Below are positions 15,474-25,302 of a stretch of 51,501 bases of DNA, piece by piece; positions within the stretch are counted from its first letter, which is position 1, and each line of letters begins with the position of its first letter. This stretch comes from a virus. Both the position numbers and the translations under genes were made by a program. The stretch covers positions 1 to 51,501 of the IMG/VR virus record IMGVR_UViG_3300042519_002678; one strand, 5' to 3'. The notes below the pieces were generated by a model. It made no database searches. It worked only from the letters and a program-made list of their open reading frames with translations, and was not told where the DNA came from.

Positions 15474-17981
15474 ATGAGTTTCAATCCGGAGGATAGGCTA
15501 CCCAAGCCAATTAATAAAGTTCTGAATACTAACGGTGAGCAATACGATCTCACTAACCCTAGATTCACAACTGCTGATGGGCTGGAGAATACTACGAAGA
15601 TCCCGTTCTCTTCGACTGATGACTATTTTTCAACACAGGAAGCTGCTGAAGCTAGAGCACAGCAGATAGGATGCGGTGGATATCACACTGTCATCATAGA
15701 GGGTAAGCTTTATTATAGACCCTGTGAAACCGCTAATTACTATTCTATTAGAAAGCAGCAGTTAGATTCTGCTCTTAATTTTCAGTACATTGGTAACTAT
15801 AGAGTTTTAACGTGGGACACTCCTTTTTTTGGAGTTAGAAAATACAAGGGGTGGATAATAGATGCTTCATATAGCAATAATTCAGGACCTAGTATAAATC
15901 CTAATGACGTTCTTGTTGAGTTTAGATATTCCATAGATGGTGAATCTTGGTCCCTTTGGTCAACTGTAGGTACAGCAATGAACAATTTCTCCAATACGGA
16001 GGCTGCTATTTTCGAAATAAACCTGGATCCTGCGGATAAATTTTATCCGGAGTTTAGGTTTACCTCGGTTCTAATTAATCCCGACGGAACACTGGGGTAT
16101 GAGTCTAATGAGCCAGTGGATCCTAACGTAACCATAGTGGATTTTCAATTGGATATTGAATATGATCTAGACTATTTGTCAAATGCATCATTGGATAATA
16201 AAGTTATAGCTCCTGCTCTGAGATGCTCTAATGAGTATACAAATAGACCAGTAGTATTTGACGATTGCAGATTCACTTTTAATCCTTATGCTGTTAATAG
16301 AGCGCTTAACCTTTATCAGGATCTAAGTAAAATAGTAAATAAGGTATTTGGACTTGATGTTAACTATTATTCTGTGCAACCTCAGGCTAGGGGTAAGGAT
16401 GTGATACTAAAGGAATATACCCTGTTCAACGTTGTCGATGAGAAGTGTATAAAAGTTCTAGTTAACCAGAACCAATTTCCGGACAATAAAATTAACTACG
16501 ATCCATTTGGTTTACAGTTCGATGAGCCCTTTGAGATACAGATAGACAGAAGGTATTTCGAGGGAATATTTGGAAATGGATCACAGCCTAGAAAAAGAGA
16601 TATTATTTATTTCCCAATAACTAATAGAATCTATGAGATAAATTCGACATATCTTTTCAGGGATTTCATGAATGCTCCCGTTTATTATAAGATCGAGCTA
16701 AAGAAATACCAGCCAAAGAGCAACACATATTTCCAAGATCCAGCATACAAAGAGGAATTGGATGGCATTGCACTTACAACCCAGGAATTGTTTGGTGCTG
16801 AAGTAACTAGTGAGGAAGAAAAAGTAACAAAGAGGCAGCAATACAACGAGACAACATATGTTAGATCACAGGATCCCATTAGATCATACATCTATTACAA
16901 TTTAGCTATCATTGGATATGATCTTAATAATAACTGGACGATAGTTCTTAATAACTATTATGACCTTGAATCTTCATTCGTTGACAATTCAGAATTTACA
17001 TCCGATCCATTTAAATACAGGAATGCCATAAGATATAAGGACCTGCCTAAGCTTGGACCTAAGGAAGAATTATCCCTAACAGCCTGGTGGAATTTGAGAA
17101 ATGCTTACGATGATACAAAGCTTAGAAAGATAGGCTTCCCTGTTATAAATGTGAATGTTTCTTCCTATACTGAATCGTATGTTGTTTATTCTACCTATCC
17201 AATAAAGCACAATCTTACGGCATGGAACAGTTACGCCGATAACCCTAATGGATATGTTGCAATACAGGGTGATTCTGCACACAGTGGGGGATATCTAGTA
17301 AGAAGTGTAATAGACGAATACACATTCACCACAATAAATCAAAGCGTTGAATTTGACCCTGGAGTTATGGTATGGAAAATGCAAAAGGCTCAATCCCGTA
17401 ACTTTCTTAGCGGACTTTATATGGAAGGCTTAGAATACAGGGGATTCAGGTTTGACCTAATCCACTCTGGATCGATTGAGCAAGATGCCACTAACTATAT
17501 CCAGCAGGGTAGCTTCTATCTTAGACTTAATAATGGCATAGAGATAAACTCCCCACTTCAATTCACAGCAAAACATGGTGAATGGTATTCTGTTGTGGTG
17601 AACGTTTCTAATAAGTATAAACAGATTTCAATAAATGCTTGGCAAATGTCATATGACCCGGTGAACCCTCAATCACAATCCAGTGAATTGATCAAGGTAC
17701 ATGAATACGTGCAAAGTTTGGATGCACCCGTTATATTCGATGCGCCTTCTAACATAGTAACAGATGTCAGCAGTCCTTTCTATGGAACAGATCAGAATTC
17801 CTATAAGGTGTTTACTTCCCCACTATATTTGTCAAATATAAGATTGTTCAAGAATATGATAGATATAGATAATCAATCAACCGTCTTAAATCAGAATATT
17901 GTAAGAGACACACAGCTTGCACACATTATAGATAACGCTAAACCGCTTCTGAACGTTCCTAGATTTGTTCGTAGCCGTTAA
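15474..17981 (+). CDS. large virion structural protein with C-terminal LamG-like domain
   Basis: An 835-aa protein immediately upstream of the terminase genes, where T4 carries neck and tail-completion genes, but far larger than gp13, gp14 or gp15. Most of it is beta-rich with many Tyr and Asn. Residues ~640-735 resemble a concanavalin A/LamG fold (SGLYMEGLEYRGFRFDLIHSG, FYLRLNNGIEI, HGEWYSVVVNVSNKYKQISI), a carbohydrate-binding-type sandwich that is common in phage virion proteins. I infer a neck, tail or fibre component exposed on the virion. No catalytic motif, signal peptide or transmembrane segment is seen. The specific role is unknown. Confidence 0.65.
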   Translation: MSFNPEDRLPKPINKVLNTNGEQYDLTNPRFTTADGLENTTKIPFSSTDDYFSTQEAAEARAQQIGCGGYHTVIIEGKLYYRPCETANYYSIRKQQLDSALNFQYIGNYRVLTWDTPFFGVRKYKGWIIDASYSNNSGPSINPNDVLVEFRYSIDGESWSLWSTVGTAMNNFSNTEAAIFEINLDPADKFYPEFRFTSVLINPDGTLGYESNEPVDPNVTIVDFQLDIEYDLDYLSNASLDNKVIAPALRCSNEYTNRPVVFDDCRFTFNPYAVNRALNLYQDLSKIVNKVFGLDVNYYSVQPQARGKDVILKEYTLFNVVDEKCIKVLVNQNQFPDNKINYDPFGLQFDEPFEIQIDRRYFEGIFGNGSQPRKRDIIYFPITNRIYEINSTYLFRDFMNAPVYYKIELKKYQPKSNTYFQDPAYKEELDGIALTTQELFGAEVTSEEEKVTKRQQYNETTYVRSQDPIRSYIYYNLAIIGYDLNNNWTIVLNNYYDLESSFVDNSEFTSDPFKYRNAIRYKDLPKLGPKEELSLTAWWNLRNAYDDTKLRKIGFPVINVNVSSYTESYVVYSTYPIKHNLTAWNSYADNPNGYVAIQGDSAHSGGYLVRSVIDEYTFTTINQSVEFDPGVMVWKMQKAQSRNFLSGLYMEGLEYRGFRFDLIHSGSIEQDATNYIQQGSFYLRLNNGIEINSPLQFTAKHGEWYSVVVNVSNKYKQISINAWQMSYDPVNPQSQSSELIKVHEYVQSLDAPVIFDAPSNIVTDVSSPFYGTDQNSYKVFTSPLYLSNIRLFKNMIDIDNQSTVLNQNIVRDTQLAHIIDNAKPLLNVPRFVRSR

Positions 17982-17993
17982 TTTTTTTAATTT

Positions 17994-18773
17994 ATGCCAC
18001 GTAGAAAACCAAAGATGAGCAAGGTCGTCGAGGAAAAAATCAAAGAAACCCTCGATTCAATAATACTTGATGAGAATTTAGATTCAGTAGAAACTGGAAC
18101 TGGAGAATTACCGAGATTAAAAACAACGGTGCAGATGGATTTTGAGGAGGAAAAAATATCCGCTGCAAGGGATGCCAAGTCTTTGCTGGATTCCTTAGCC
18201 ATGTTCTATCTTGATGATTCTGGTGCAGATAATAACCCTTATCTTGAATACCGTAAGAAAATAGATTCCATGAACATCTCGTCTATGACATTCCAGCTTA
18301 AGAGTGCACAGCATGCGATAACTAAGCTATTGGAAGAAATAGACATGGGTAATATGACGCCTAGACTTTTCGAGGTTTTAGCTCAACTACAGGGACAGGT
18401 TATACAAATATCTAAAGATCACCAGGCTTATTTGGATAAAATGGAAAAAAGCTACAAGGTGATGAAGGGAGATATTGATCAGAAGAATTACAACGGAGCT
18501 GTTAGAATAGGGCCAGACGGGAATTACACAGAACCAGCGAAAGGATTAGGTGACGGATCAGGAATTAAGGTACGAGGAACAAGAGGATTGATGGAGAATC
18601 TGAGAGATCTAATAGGTGCTGAAATAGTAGACGTTAAACCAGAGGAGATCAAGCCAGGAGCTGTTGTTAATGCTAGAGATAAGATAAGGATGGACGCCGA
18701 AGAGAAGGGATACGAGGGTGAAATACCAGAGGGCGGGGACGATCTTCAGATAGAGGATGATCTTTTTAATTAA
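17994..18773 (+). CDS. 16: small terminase subunit, gp16-like
   Basis: A 259-aa protein directly upstream of the large terminase, 5 nt apart. The centre (residues ~85-160) is helical and has a pattern typical of T4-type gp16, with MTFQLKSAQHAITKLLEEI followed by GNMTPRLFEVLAQLQGQVI and a heptad-like KDHQAYLDKMEKSYKVMK. gp16 forms a ring that recognises viral DNA and stimulates the gp17 ATPase during packaging. T4 gp16 is about 164 aa, so the acidic N-terminal and C-terminal extensions are longer than usual. The assignment rests on this motif pattern and synteny. Confidence 0.8.
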   Translation: MPRRKPKMSKVVEEKIKETLDSIILDENLDSVETGTGELPRLKTTVQMDFEEEKISAARDAKSLLDSLAMFYLDDSGADNNPYLEYRKKIDSMNISSMTFQLKSAQHAITKLLEEIDMGNMTPRLFEVLAQLQGQVIQISKDHQAYLDKMEKSYKVMKGDIDQKNYNGAVRIGPDGNYTEPAKGLGDGSGIKVRGTRGLMENLRDLIGAEIVDVKPEEIKPGAVVNARDKIRMDAEEKGYEGEIPEGGDDLQIEDDLFN

Positions 18774-18778
18774 TTTTT

Positions 18779-20623
18779 ATGGCGGAAGAAACAAACAAGA
18801 ATCAGCCGGAGCTAAATGATGGTAATTATTGGAGCACGGCTAAAGTTAACGAGTTACTCAGAAAAGCAGACGAGGAAGGGCTAGATTTCAAGAGTGTAGA
18901 TAATCCTTTCCATGACAATAATCCTGAGCTAAGAAGATCTAATGTACTATTCGAGTACACACAGGAGGAGATAATAGAAATTGACAAGTGCGCAAGGGAC
19001 GTCATCTACTTTTCAAAATATTGTCAGGTTATGACCGATACCGGTCTTGCTTATATTACTCTGAGAGAATATCAAGAATCGGTATTAAGAGAATATCAGG
19101 CCAATAGATTTAATATATTCCTAGCACCCCGGCAGGTTGGTAAATCCATAATGTCCGCTGTTTTTCTGGTGTGGTTTTTACTTTTCAACCACGATAAAAA
19201 TGCGATGATACTGGCAAACGTTGGTGACACAGCAGAGGAATTGATGGATAAGATAAAAGCCATAATAAAAGGATTGCCTTTCTTCTTGAAGCCAGGAATG
19301 ATGGTCAATAATGTGATGTCTGTGCGTTTTGATAACGGATGTAGGGTTATTGCTAAAACGACCACTAAGACATCCGGTATTGGTTTTACTATTCATTTTT
19401 TATACATGGACGAGTTTGCTCACATTAACTCATCCTTTATGGAAGCTTTCTTCAGGTCTACATACCCCACGGTATCTTCCTCGAAGGTGTCCCGAATCAT
19501 TATAACATCTACCCCAAATGGAATGAATAAGTTCTATGAGATGTATATGAGCGCTGTTAAAAAGGAGAACACATTCAATCCAATTAGGGTTGATTGGTGG
19601 CAGGTACCGGGAAGGGATGATGTGTGGAAGCAGAATGAAATATCCAACCTTGGATCCGAGGAGCTATTCAATCAGGAGTACGGTAATCAGTTCTTAAGCT
19701 CCTCTACGTTGCTACTTGGATCACAGGAGTTACAGAAGATAAAAAGAAACGAGGTAGAGTACTTATGGAGGGAGATTGATGAGTTTCATTACTCTGACGT
19801 AAATTATGAGAATTTTCTATGGCATCCTAAATTTGATATAGATAGTGCTGCAGAAGGGAATAAAAAATATGTTGTATCCGTCGATCTCTCAGGTGGAAAC
19901 AAGGGTGATTTTACAGTCATTAATGTTTTCAAGGTCTCTCCTCTTCCAAAGAAAGTGATAGAAAGAATAGGAGAATTTGAGGACGAGGGTGATTTCTTTG
20001 GCCTTATTCAGGTTGGTATATTAAGGGACAACGAGATAAAACTGGAGGATGTTGTTAAGATACTTAGAATACTGGTAAAGAATGTACTAGGTGTCGAATC
20101 TGTGAAAATAGCTCTTGAGATAAATTACAAGGGAGAGCTTCTAGTTGATAAATTCCTTTCTGATGATGATTTATTTGAGGAAATTTTTGTTTACACTAAG
20201 CATTCTGAATCTGCTAGATCTTCTAAAGCTGGTATAAAATACAATGAAAAGAACAAGATGAAAAACTGTGAGCAGCTCAGAACACTTGTTAGAGCAGACA
20301 GAATATTAGTGAATGATAAGAAATGGACAGTACCCGAGCTATTCACATTCGGGCTGAATTCAAGAGGAACATATTCCAGCCAAACAGGTCATGATGACGT
20401 TGCTATGTCCCTGGTTAATCTCTCCTCTGCTTTTGAAAGTGGAGATTTCTACCAACTGGTCGGAGAACTTTTTGATGCGATGGAAACCCCATATAAAGGA
20501 TTAATATTAAATAAAATGGGGGAAACCGGGCAATCCCAATCTTCTGATGAATTTGGATTCGGAAACCAAGGTCCTTCTACCAAGGACGGAAAAAGCTTTA
20601 GGGACTTTAGTTCCATGATGTAG
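18779..20623 (+). CDS. 17: large terminase subunit, gp17-like packaging ATPase/nuclease
   Basis: A 614-aa protein, close to the 610 aa of T4 gp17. The ATPase domain has a Walker A variant APRQVGKS (residues 116-123), Walker B FLYMDEF (207-213; D211, E212) and the coupling motif ITSTPNG (242-248). The C-terminal RNase H-fold nuclease domain begins with VVSVDLSGGNKGDFT, placing a metal ligand at D369, and has a later acidic pair in GHDDVAMSLV. The enzyme docks on the portal, cuts concatemeric DNA and pumps it into the prohead. It ends with TAG. After it, a 62-nt gap carries a candidate late promoter. Confidence 0.97.
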   Translation: MAEETNKNQPELNDGNYWSTAKVNELLRKADEEGLDFKSVDNPFHDNNPELRRSNVLFEYTQEEIIEIDKCARDVIYFSKYCQVMTDTGLAYITLREYQESVLREYQANRFNIFLAPRQVGKSIMSAVFLVWFLLFNHDKNAMILANVGDTAEELMDKIKAIIKGLPFFLKPGMMVNNVMSVRFDNGCRVIAKTTTKTSGIGFTIHFLYMDEFAHINSSFMEAFFRSTYPTVSSSKVSRIIITSTPNGMNKFYEMYMSAVKKENTFNPIRVDWWQVPGRDDVWKQNEISNLGSEELFNQEYGNQFLSSSTLLLGSQELQKIKRNEVEYLWREIDEFHYSDVNYENFLWHPKFDIDSAAEGNKKYVVSVDLSGGNKGDFTVINVFKVSPLPKKVIERIGEFEDEGDFFGLIQVGILRDNEIKLEDVVKILRILVKNVLGVESVKIALEINYKGELLVDKFLSDDDLFEEIFVYTKHSESARSSKAGIKYNEKNKMKNCEQLRTLVRADRILVNDKKWTVPELFTFGLNSRGTYSSQTGHDDVAMSLVNLSSAFESGDFYQLVGELFDAMETPYKGLILNKMGETGQSQSSDEFGFGNQGPSTKDGKSFRDFSSMM

Positions 20624-20647
20624 ACCCTTCTTTTTCTAATTTGGTTT

Positions 20648-20657
20648 GATATATAGA
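20648..20657 (+). promoter_or_regulatory. candidate late promoter GATATATAGA
   Basis: Exact GATATATAGA in the 62-nt gap between large terminase and tail sheath, 28 nt before the sheath ATG. It would allow strong separate transcription of sheath and tube genes late in infection. Confidence 0.5.
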
Positions 20658-20685
20658 CAAAGAAGAAAAAAATCATAAAGAAATA

Positions 20686-23600
20686 ATGGCACAAAAAATT
20701 AAAATCGACTATTCACAATTTAGAGCATCGGGCGTTTACACCCTGGAATTTGACAGTTCCGCTAGTGTTATATTAACGTCTACCACTATAAGATTGGTAG
20801 TTGGATTCTCTAACAAGGGCCCATTCAACACACCGGTTTACATACCGGATGCATCTACAATGATCTCGATTTTTGGTGATATTGACAGATCACTAGAAAA
20901 TAGAGGATCTTTCTTCCAAAGATCTATACTAACCTGCTTGAATGCGGGACCGGTTTTTGCTTTAAATTTATTGAAGCTTAATGATGATTTAGACAGTGCT
21001 ACCCCCGATGTTGTTGATTACAGATCTTATTCTGTTGATACCGAACAGTTTAATGGTATTTTAACAAGTAAACTATACTCGTCTTTTTATAACAAAGAGA
21101 GATTTTGGTTTGCTTCAACTGAATACTTCTTGGCCACATTGAGCTTACTGGATCAAGGAAGATTACTCAACCTTGTTAATCTTGGTCAACAGCCAATGAG
21201 TGTTATCATAAGAAAGTCCACTGACTCGACAACGCCAATAAAGGGATATAATATCTTCGCTATAGATTGGTATGGTGCTGATAATGTGCCTAGTTTTATG
21301 CACCCTTATGATTACATCCAGGATTATTTCATTGATGTTATTGCAGTTTCTGGTAGTTGGACTAATTACCCACAACTTTCTGTGGATCCTCAATGGAGCC
21401 AATATTTTACATCCAATGGGTTTATTAAGAGCCAGATGGATAATTTCCTTAATAATCCTAATGTTCAGCTTCTTGTTTATCAAACAGGATGTATTATACC
21501 TGATTTTACCGATTTGAATGGGGTTAACCAGTACATCCAAACGTTGGTCAATAGTAATACTGCTTCAACCGGTTTATTCTGTGCCGTAGACGAAAAGGCA
21601 TTTGATGATATTTGTAATAATACCTACAGGATAGATCTTGTAGGTAATAACCTTATCGACGAATTAACATCAGATAGAGACCTACTAAGCCCAAGACTTG
21701 ATTTCTTAAGTTACGATCAAGCTTTATTGGCTGATTATTTATACACTGAAGCAAATTACGGAGTTACTGGTGCATCCGGTGCAACTGGTGGTAATATGTA
21801 CGTTGGTACTTTATTCGACCCGATCACATTCGGAGCTACCGGTGGTACAACGGATAAGGGTCTTTACTCAAATACATTCCAGGCTTACGATCCGAATGAA
21901 TTTGATGGTGGATATCACTATATCATTACAGGTACAGGTGGAGCACCTCCTTTATCGACATCTCAGAAATCTTCTCTTAAAACATTCTGTGATATTTCTT
22001 CTTCGGCTGATCAGAAATTTATTATAGGTAAAGCTACTATACCAGCTGGTGTAACTGGATCTGTCCCCTCAAGTTTCGGAGGTCCAAACACAACCCAACT
22101 AGTTAAGCTTAAGATAGCTTTAACTAAGACTTCTAATTCGGAAGTTAAAATTCTATGGCAACATCCGTTGGATACTGCTTACTATAGATCTCAAGGTATT
22201 ACAGTTGAGCCTTGGGCTTATCTGCAACAAGTTCCTATCGATCCAGATATCGCATTCCTGAATTCAGGTGTTGGTGTATATCAATTTGGATGGGCTGATA
22301 GAGTAGGTGAGGAGTCTATACTAAACCCAGACGGAGCAGGAGTAACAGGATCAGGATTCCCAAATGGATATTCTAACTCTTTGATAGCGTATTCTATGTC
22401 TAACCCTTATATTGATTTTCAATATAACGAGACCGCAGATGGAGATATTATTTGGAAAAATTCAGACGGAACGGACATTCAATATCTGGATTACCAAAGC
22501 TTGGTTGATGTAGATGGATTTCCTTATGTAGCGGTTAGATCTTTTAGTAATACTTCTAGAGACATTACTAGCCTAGAAGATATTGCTGCCTTTGGTGCTT
22601 CTTATGCCTCAGATAATGTGGGTCTCCCAGTTTCTGCAGATAAGATAGACATCATATCACAAAATGGAAACATAAACGAATACCTTAATGTTATAACTAG
22701 GGTAGATGCCACAACGTTTACTATAGGTTTAGACGCCCTTGGCAACGTTCCTTTATCAGTGGGTGATTGGATAGTTTCTACTGACCTTAATATATGTTTA
22801 GATGCTGCAGGGACAAGACAGTCTAGACTAGGAAAGATCACTACAGTTTCTGCTACAACAACTAGCGGTGTCTATAGAGTAACTTGTGCTAGACCAGTAC
22901 TTTATTACTCAGGAACACCTCTAAGAGTTCAGAAGTTCACATCGATTGAGGATTTCACTACATCTTTTGATTTCACATACTTCCAAGGTTTCACTATGAC
23001 TGAAAGGCATAGACCAAATGGAACTGATGCTAGACTAACTGAGATATTAGATGTACTTTACAATACAGATCTTGCTATAGCGCTTGCTAATAAGGACGCT
23101 ATAACTTACAGATACATTATTGATACATTCGGTGGACAAATACTTCCTAATTCTAAGTATCAATTGAGTAAGTTGGCGATGATGAGACAGCAATCTCTTG
23201 CTATCATCAATGCGCCTTCTACTGCTCAATTCCAGGCTTCTACAGATCCTAGATTTACTGATGCACCTACAGCTACTAATCCTAAGCCGTTGTTAAATAC
23301 TGCTTATATAGCTTCCGGTGGTAATCTATCCTTGAATCCTACATACACATTCAGTCTTCCTTCCGAAGCTGATGGAGCTAAATTCTGTGCATTCTACTCA
23401 CCTTATATCACTATAAGAGAGGCAAATAGAAACGTAAACGTTCCGCCGGCAGCTTTAGTTTCTAATAATTTCATTAGAAAATTTGCGACAGGTGAACCTT
23501 ATGCAATCGTAGCAGGTCAAAAAAGAGGGGTTCTTTCAGGGCAAACTATAGTAGGTGTTGAATATGATTATAGTGATGCAGACAGAGGAAATTTAGAGCC

Positions 23601-24027
23601 ATTCGGAATAAATCCTATCATCAGAAGAAAAGGTATTGGTGTAGTTATATTCGGTAACGGAACTGCTTATCAACAAGTTAATTCTGCATTCAGCCTTGTT
23701 CACGTTAGAGATTTGCTCATCAGCATTGAAACTGACACCAATCAAATTCTTTCTAACTATCTGTTTGACTTCAACGAGGATTCAATTAGACTTGAAATTA
23801 AGACTTTGGTTGATAATTACTTAGATGGAGTAAGAGCAGGAGGTGGTATTTATGCTTATAAGACCATCATGGATGCTACTAACAATACACCAGCGATCAT
23901 TGATATGAACATGGGGGTTATTGACATCATCATCGAGCCTGCAAGAGGTATACAGAAATTCATAAACAGAATCACTGTAACTAGAACAGGCGGTATAGCT
24001 GCTGGAGGATTCATACAGTTTGTATAA
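20686..24027 (+). CDS. 18: tail sheath protein, gp18-like, oversized
   Basis: A 1,113-aa contractile tail sheath protein; T4 gp18 is 659 aa. The N-terminus (QFRASGVYTLEFDSS, RLVVGFSNKGPFNTPVYI) and the C-terminus (VHVRDLLISIETDTNQIL, INRITVTRTGG near the end) match the sheath core that interlocks with neighbouring subunits. From roughly residue 350 to 750 there is extra sequence, including the Gly/Thr-rich VTGASGATGGNMYVG at about 357-371 and beta-rich domains, probably inserted on the outer surface of the tail. Gp18 polymerises around the tube and contracts to drive it through the envelope. The two tube genes follow, as in T4. Confidence 0.93.
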   Translation: MAQKIKIDYSQFRASGVYTLEFDSSASVILTSTTIRLVVGFSNKGPFNTPVYIPDASTMISIFGDIDRSLENRGSFFQRSILTCLNAGPVFALNLLKLNDDLDSATPDVVDYRSYSVDTEQFNGILTSKLYSSFYNKERFWFASTEYFLATLSLLDQGRLLNLVNLGQQPMSVIIRKSTDSTTPIKGYNIFAIDWYGADNVPSFMHPYDYIQDYFIDVIAVSGSWTNYPQLSVDPQWSQYFTSNGFIKSQMDNFLNNPNVQLLVYQTGCIIPDFTDLNGVNQYIQTLVNSNTASTGLFCAVDEKAFDDICNNTYRIDLVGNNLIDELTSDRDLLSPRLDFLSYDQALLADYLYTEANYGVTGASGATGGNMYVGTLFDPITFGATGGTTDKGLYSNTFQAYDPNEFDGGYHYIITGTGGAPPLSTSQKSSLKTFCDISSSADQKFIIGKATIPAGVTGSVPSSFGGPNTTQLVKLKIALTKTSNSEVKILWQHPLDTAYYRSQGITVEPWAYLQQVPIDPDIAFLNSGVGVYQFGWADRVGEESILNPDGAGVTGSGFPNGYSNSLIAYSMSNPYIDFQYNETADGDIIWKNSDGTDIQYLDYQSLVDVDGFPYVAVRSFSNTSRDITSLEDIAAFGASYASDNVGLPVSADKIDIISQNGNINEYLNVITRVDATTFTIGLDALGNVPLSVGDWIVSTDLNICLDAAGTRQSRLGKITTVSATTTSGVYRVTCARPVLYYSGTPLRVQKFTSIEDFTTSFDFTYFQGFTMTERHRPNGTDARLTEILDVLYNTDLAIALANKDAITYRYIIDTFGGQILPNSKYQLSKLAMMRQQSLAIINAPSTAQFQASTDPRFTDAPTATNPKPLLNTAYIASGGNLSLNPTYTFSLPSEADGAKFCAFYSPYITIREANRNVNVPPAALVSNNFIRKFATGEPYAIVAGQKRGVLSGQTIVGVEYDYSDADRGNLEPFGINPIIRRKGIGVVIFGNGTAYQQVNSAFSLVHVRDLLISIETDTNQILSNYLFDFNEDSIRLEIKTLVDNYLDGVRAGGGIYAYKTIMDATNNTPAIIDMNMGVIDIIIEPARGIQKFINRITVTRTGGIAAGGFIQFV

Positions 24028-24051
24028 AATTTGATCACTCAGAAGCAAATA

Positions 24052-24059
24052 GATAAATA
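24052..24059 (+). promoter_or_regulatory. candidate T4-like late box GATAAATA
   Basis: GATAAATA, close to the T4 late box TATAAATA, ends 8 nt before the first tube gene. The short distance would give an almost leaderless mRNA, so this is tentative. Confidence 0.25.
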
Positions 24060-24067
24060 GTTAGTAT

Positions 24068-24622
24068 ATGGCAGGCTTACCACATTTTTCAAACTCGATC
24101 GCATCGATGAATAACTTCGAACCGGTTTACTTAAACCAGTTTGAGGTAGTAATAAATCCACCAGCTGCTGTAGCTGGTGGACCTATTCTTTTACAGCACG
24201 TAACGAAGGTTTCTGGTATGGATGTAGATAAAAATCCAGCACCTGTAGCTCAGAAGTACAAGTTTGCAAAAAGAAACTACGCGGGGGCTAAACCGGATAC
24301 TACTGGAATGACCGTTTCAATGAGCTTCACTGTGAACTTGAACGATGCTAATTCTATGTATGTTTTTAAAACACTAAGACAATGGACGGATCTTATCTAT
24401 AATCCGTTAACCGGAGCAATGGGTGTTAAAAATGACTATGTAGGGTCAATAGTTATTTCAATCTTTAATAAAAACGGTGACGTTTTTAAAAGAGTAGTTT
24501 GTAAAGACTGCTTCCCACTTAGCGCAATTTCGCCAATGAACATAAGTTATGCAGCAGAAGAGGTTTGGAAGATAGACAATATGGAATGGGCAGTTGATTA
24601 TTGGGAAGATCTATTCCTATAA
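24068..24622 (+). CDS. 19: tail tube protein, gp19-like (copy 1)
   Basis: A 184-aa protein of the T4 gp19 tail tube family; T4 gp19 is 163 aa. The family pattern is clear: VYLNQFEVVINPP near the N-terminus, VTKVSGMDVDKNP, the central FKTLRQWTDLIYNPLTGAMG and a C-terminal WAVDYWEDLFL. Hexameric rings of gp19 stack to form the inner tube through which DNA leaves the virion. A clear paralog follows 15 nt downstream, sharing long blocks (LRQW-DLIYNPLTGAMG, DYVGS-VISIFNK-GDVF, YWEDLFL). This copy has two Cys in VVCKDCF that the other lacks in that form. Confidence 0.93.
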   Translation: MAGLPHFSNSIASMNNFEPVYLNQFEVVINPPAAVAGGPILLQHVTKVSGMDVDKNPAPVAQKYKFAKRNYAGAKPDTTGMTVSMSFTVNLNDANSMYVFKTLRQWTDLIYNPLTGAMGVKNDYVGSIVISIFNKNGDVFKRVVCKDCFPLSAISPMNISYAAEEVWKIDNMEWAVDYWEDLFL

Positions 24623-24637
24623 AAAAATTAAGAAGAA

Positions 24638-25213
24638 ATGTCAGGATTACCACACTATACTAATTCTCAAGCTGCTATACAGCTTTACGAACCAGTTTAT
24701 CTTAACCAGTTCGAGGTTATTATTAATACCCCAGCGGGTGTTCAGCAGTTACCTGGTTTAAATGGAGAATTGATACTGACCCAGCAGGTTAAGGCTATAT
24801 CCGGTATGACCGTTGATATACAGCCATCTGGACCAGTTGAACAATTCTATAAGTTCGCTACTAGAAGATATGCAGGAGGAGAGCCTTCCCAGACTGACAT
24901 GGATTTAACCATGGAATTCGAGGTTAACCTTAACGAATCCAATTCGATGACTGTGTACAGGACTCTTAGACAATGGTCGGATCTTATCTATAATCCATTG
25001 ACTGGTGCTATGGGGCTTAAGCGTGATTATGTTGGATCTATGGTTATATCTATATTCAATAAGCAGGGTGATGTTTTTAGAAGAATAAGAATACCGGTTT
25101 GCTTTATAAGTACGCCAATACCAGCTTTGGAGTTAGATTATGACCAGGGAGCTAATATCTATAGTATTAGTATTTCTTGGAAATGTGATTACTGGGAAGA
25201 TCTTTTCTTGTAA
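24638..25213 (+). CDS. 19: tail tube protein, gp19-like (copy 2)
   Basis: A 191-aa paralog of the preceding tube protein, starting SGLPHYTNSQAAIQLYEPV against AGLPHFSNSIASMNNFEPV. It has a short insertion after the second strand (VQQLPGLNGELILTQ) and the same core LRQWSDLIYNPLTGAMG and terminal CDYWEDLFL. One copy may form the bulk tube and the other a terminal ring, or both may alternate; in T4 the baseplate-proximal tube proteins gp48 and gp54 are distant gp19 homologues, which gives a precedent for specialised copies. A strong intrinsic terminator follows the stop. Confidence 0.92.
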   Translation: MSGLPHYTNSQAAIQLYEPVYLNQFEVIINTPAGVQQLPGLNGELILTQQVKAISGMTVDIQPSGPVEQFYKFATRRYAGGEPSQTDMDLTMEFEVNLNESNSMTVYRTLRQWSDLIYNPLTGAMGLKRDYVGSMVISIFNKQGDVFRRIRIPVCFISTPIPALELDYDQGANIYSISISWKCDYWEDLFL

Positions 25214-25232
25214 AATAAAGGAACTTAAAGGG

Positions 25233-25262
25233 AAAGGACGCTATAAATTGTGTCCTTTTTTT
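25233..25262 (+). terminator. intrinsic terminator after tail tube genes
   Basis: A stem AAAGGAC (25233-25239) pairs with GTCCTTT (25252-25258) over a 12-nt loop and runs into a T tract to 25262. It lies 20 nt after the second tube gene and separates it from the gp26-like gene. Confidence 0.8.
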
Positions 25263-25302
25263 GTGGACCGTTATATAATTTATAACATAAGATCTTAATA
25301 TT

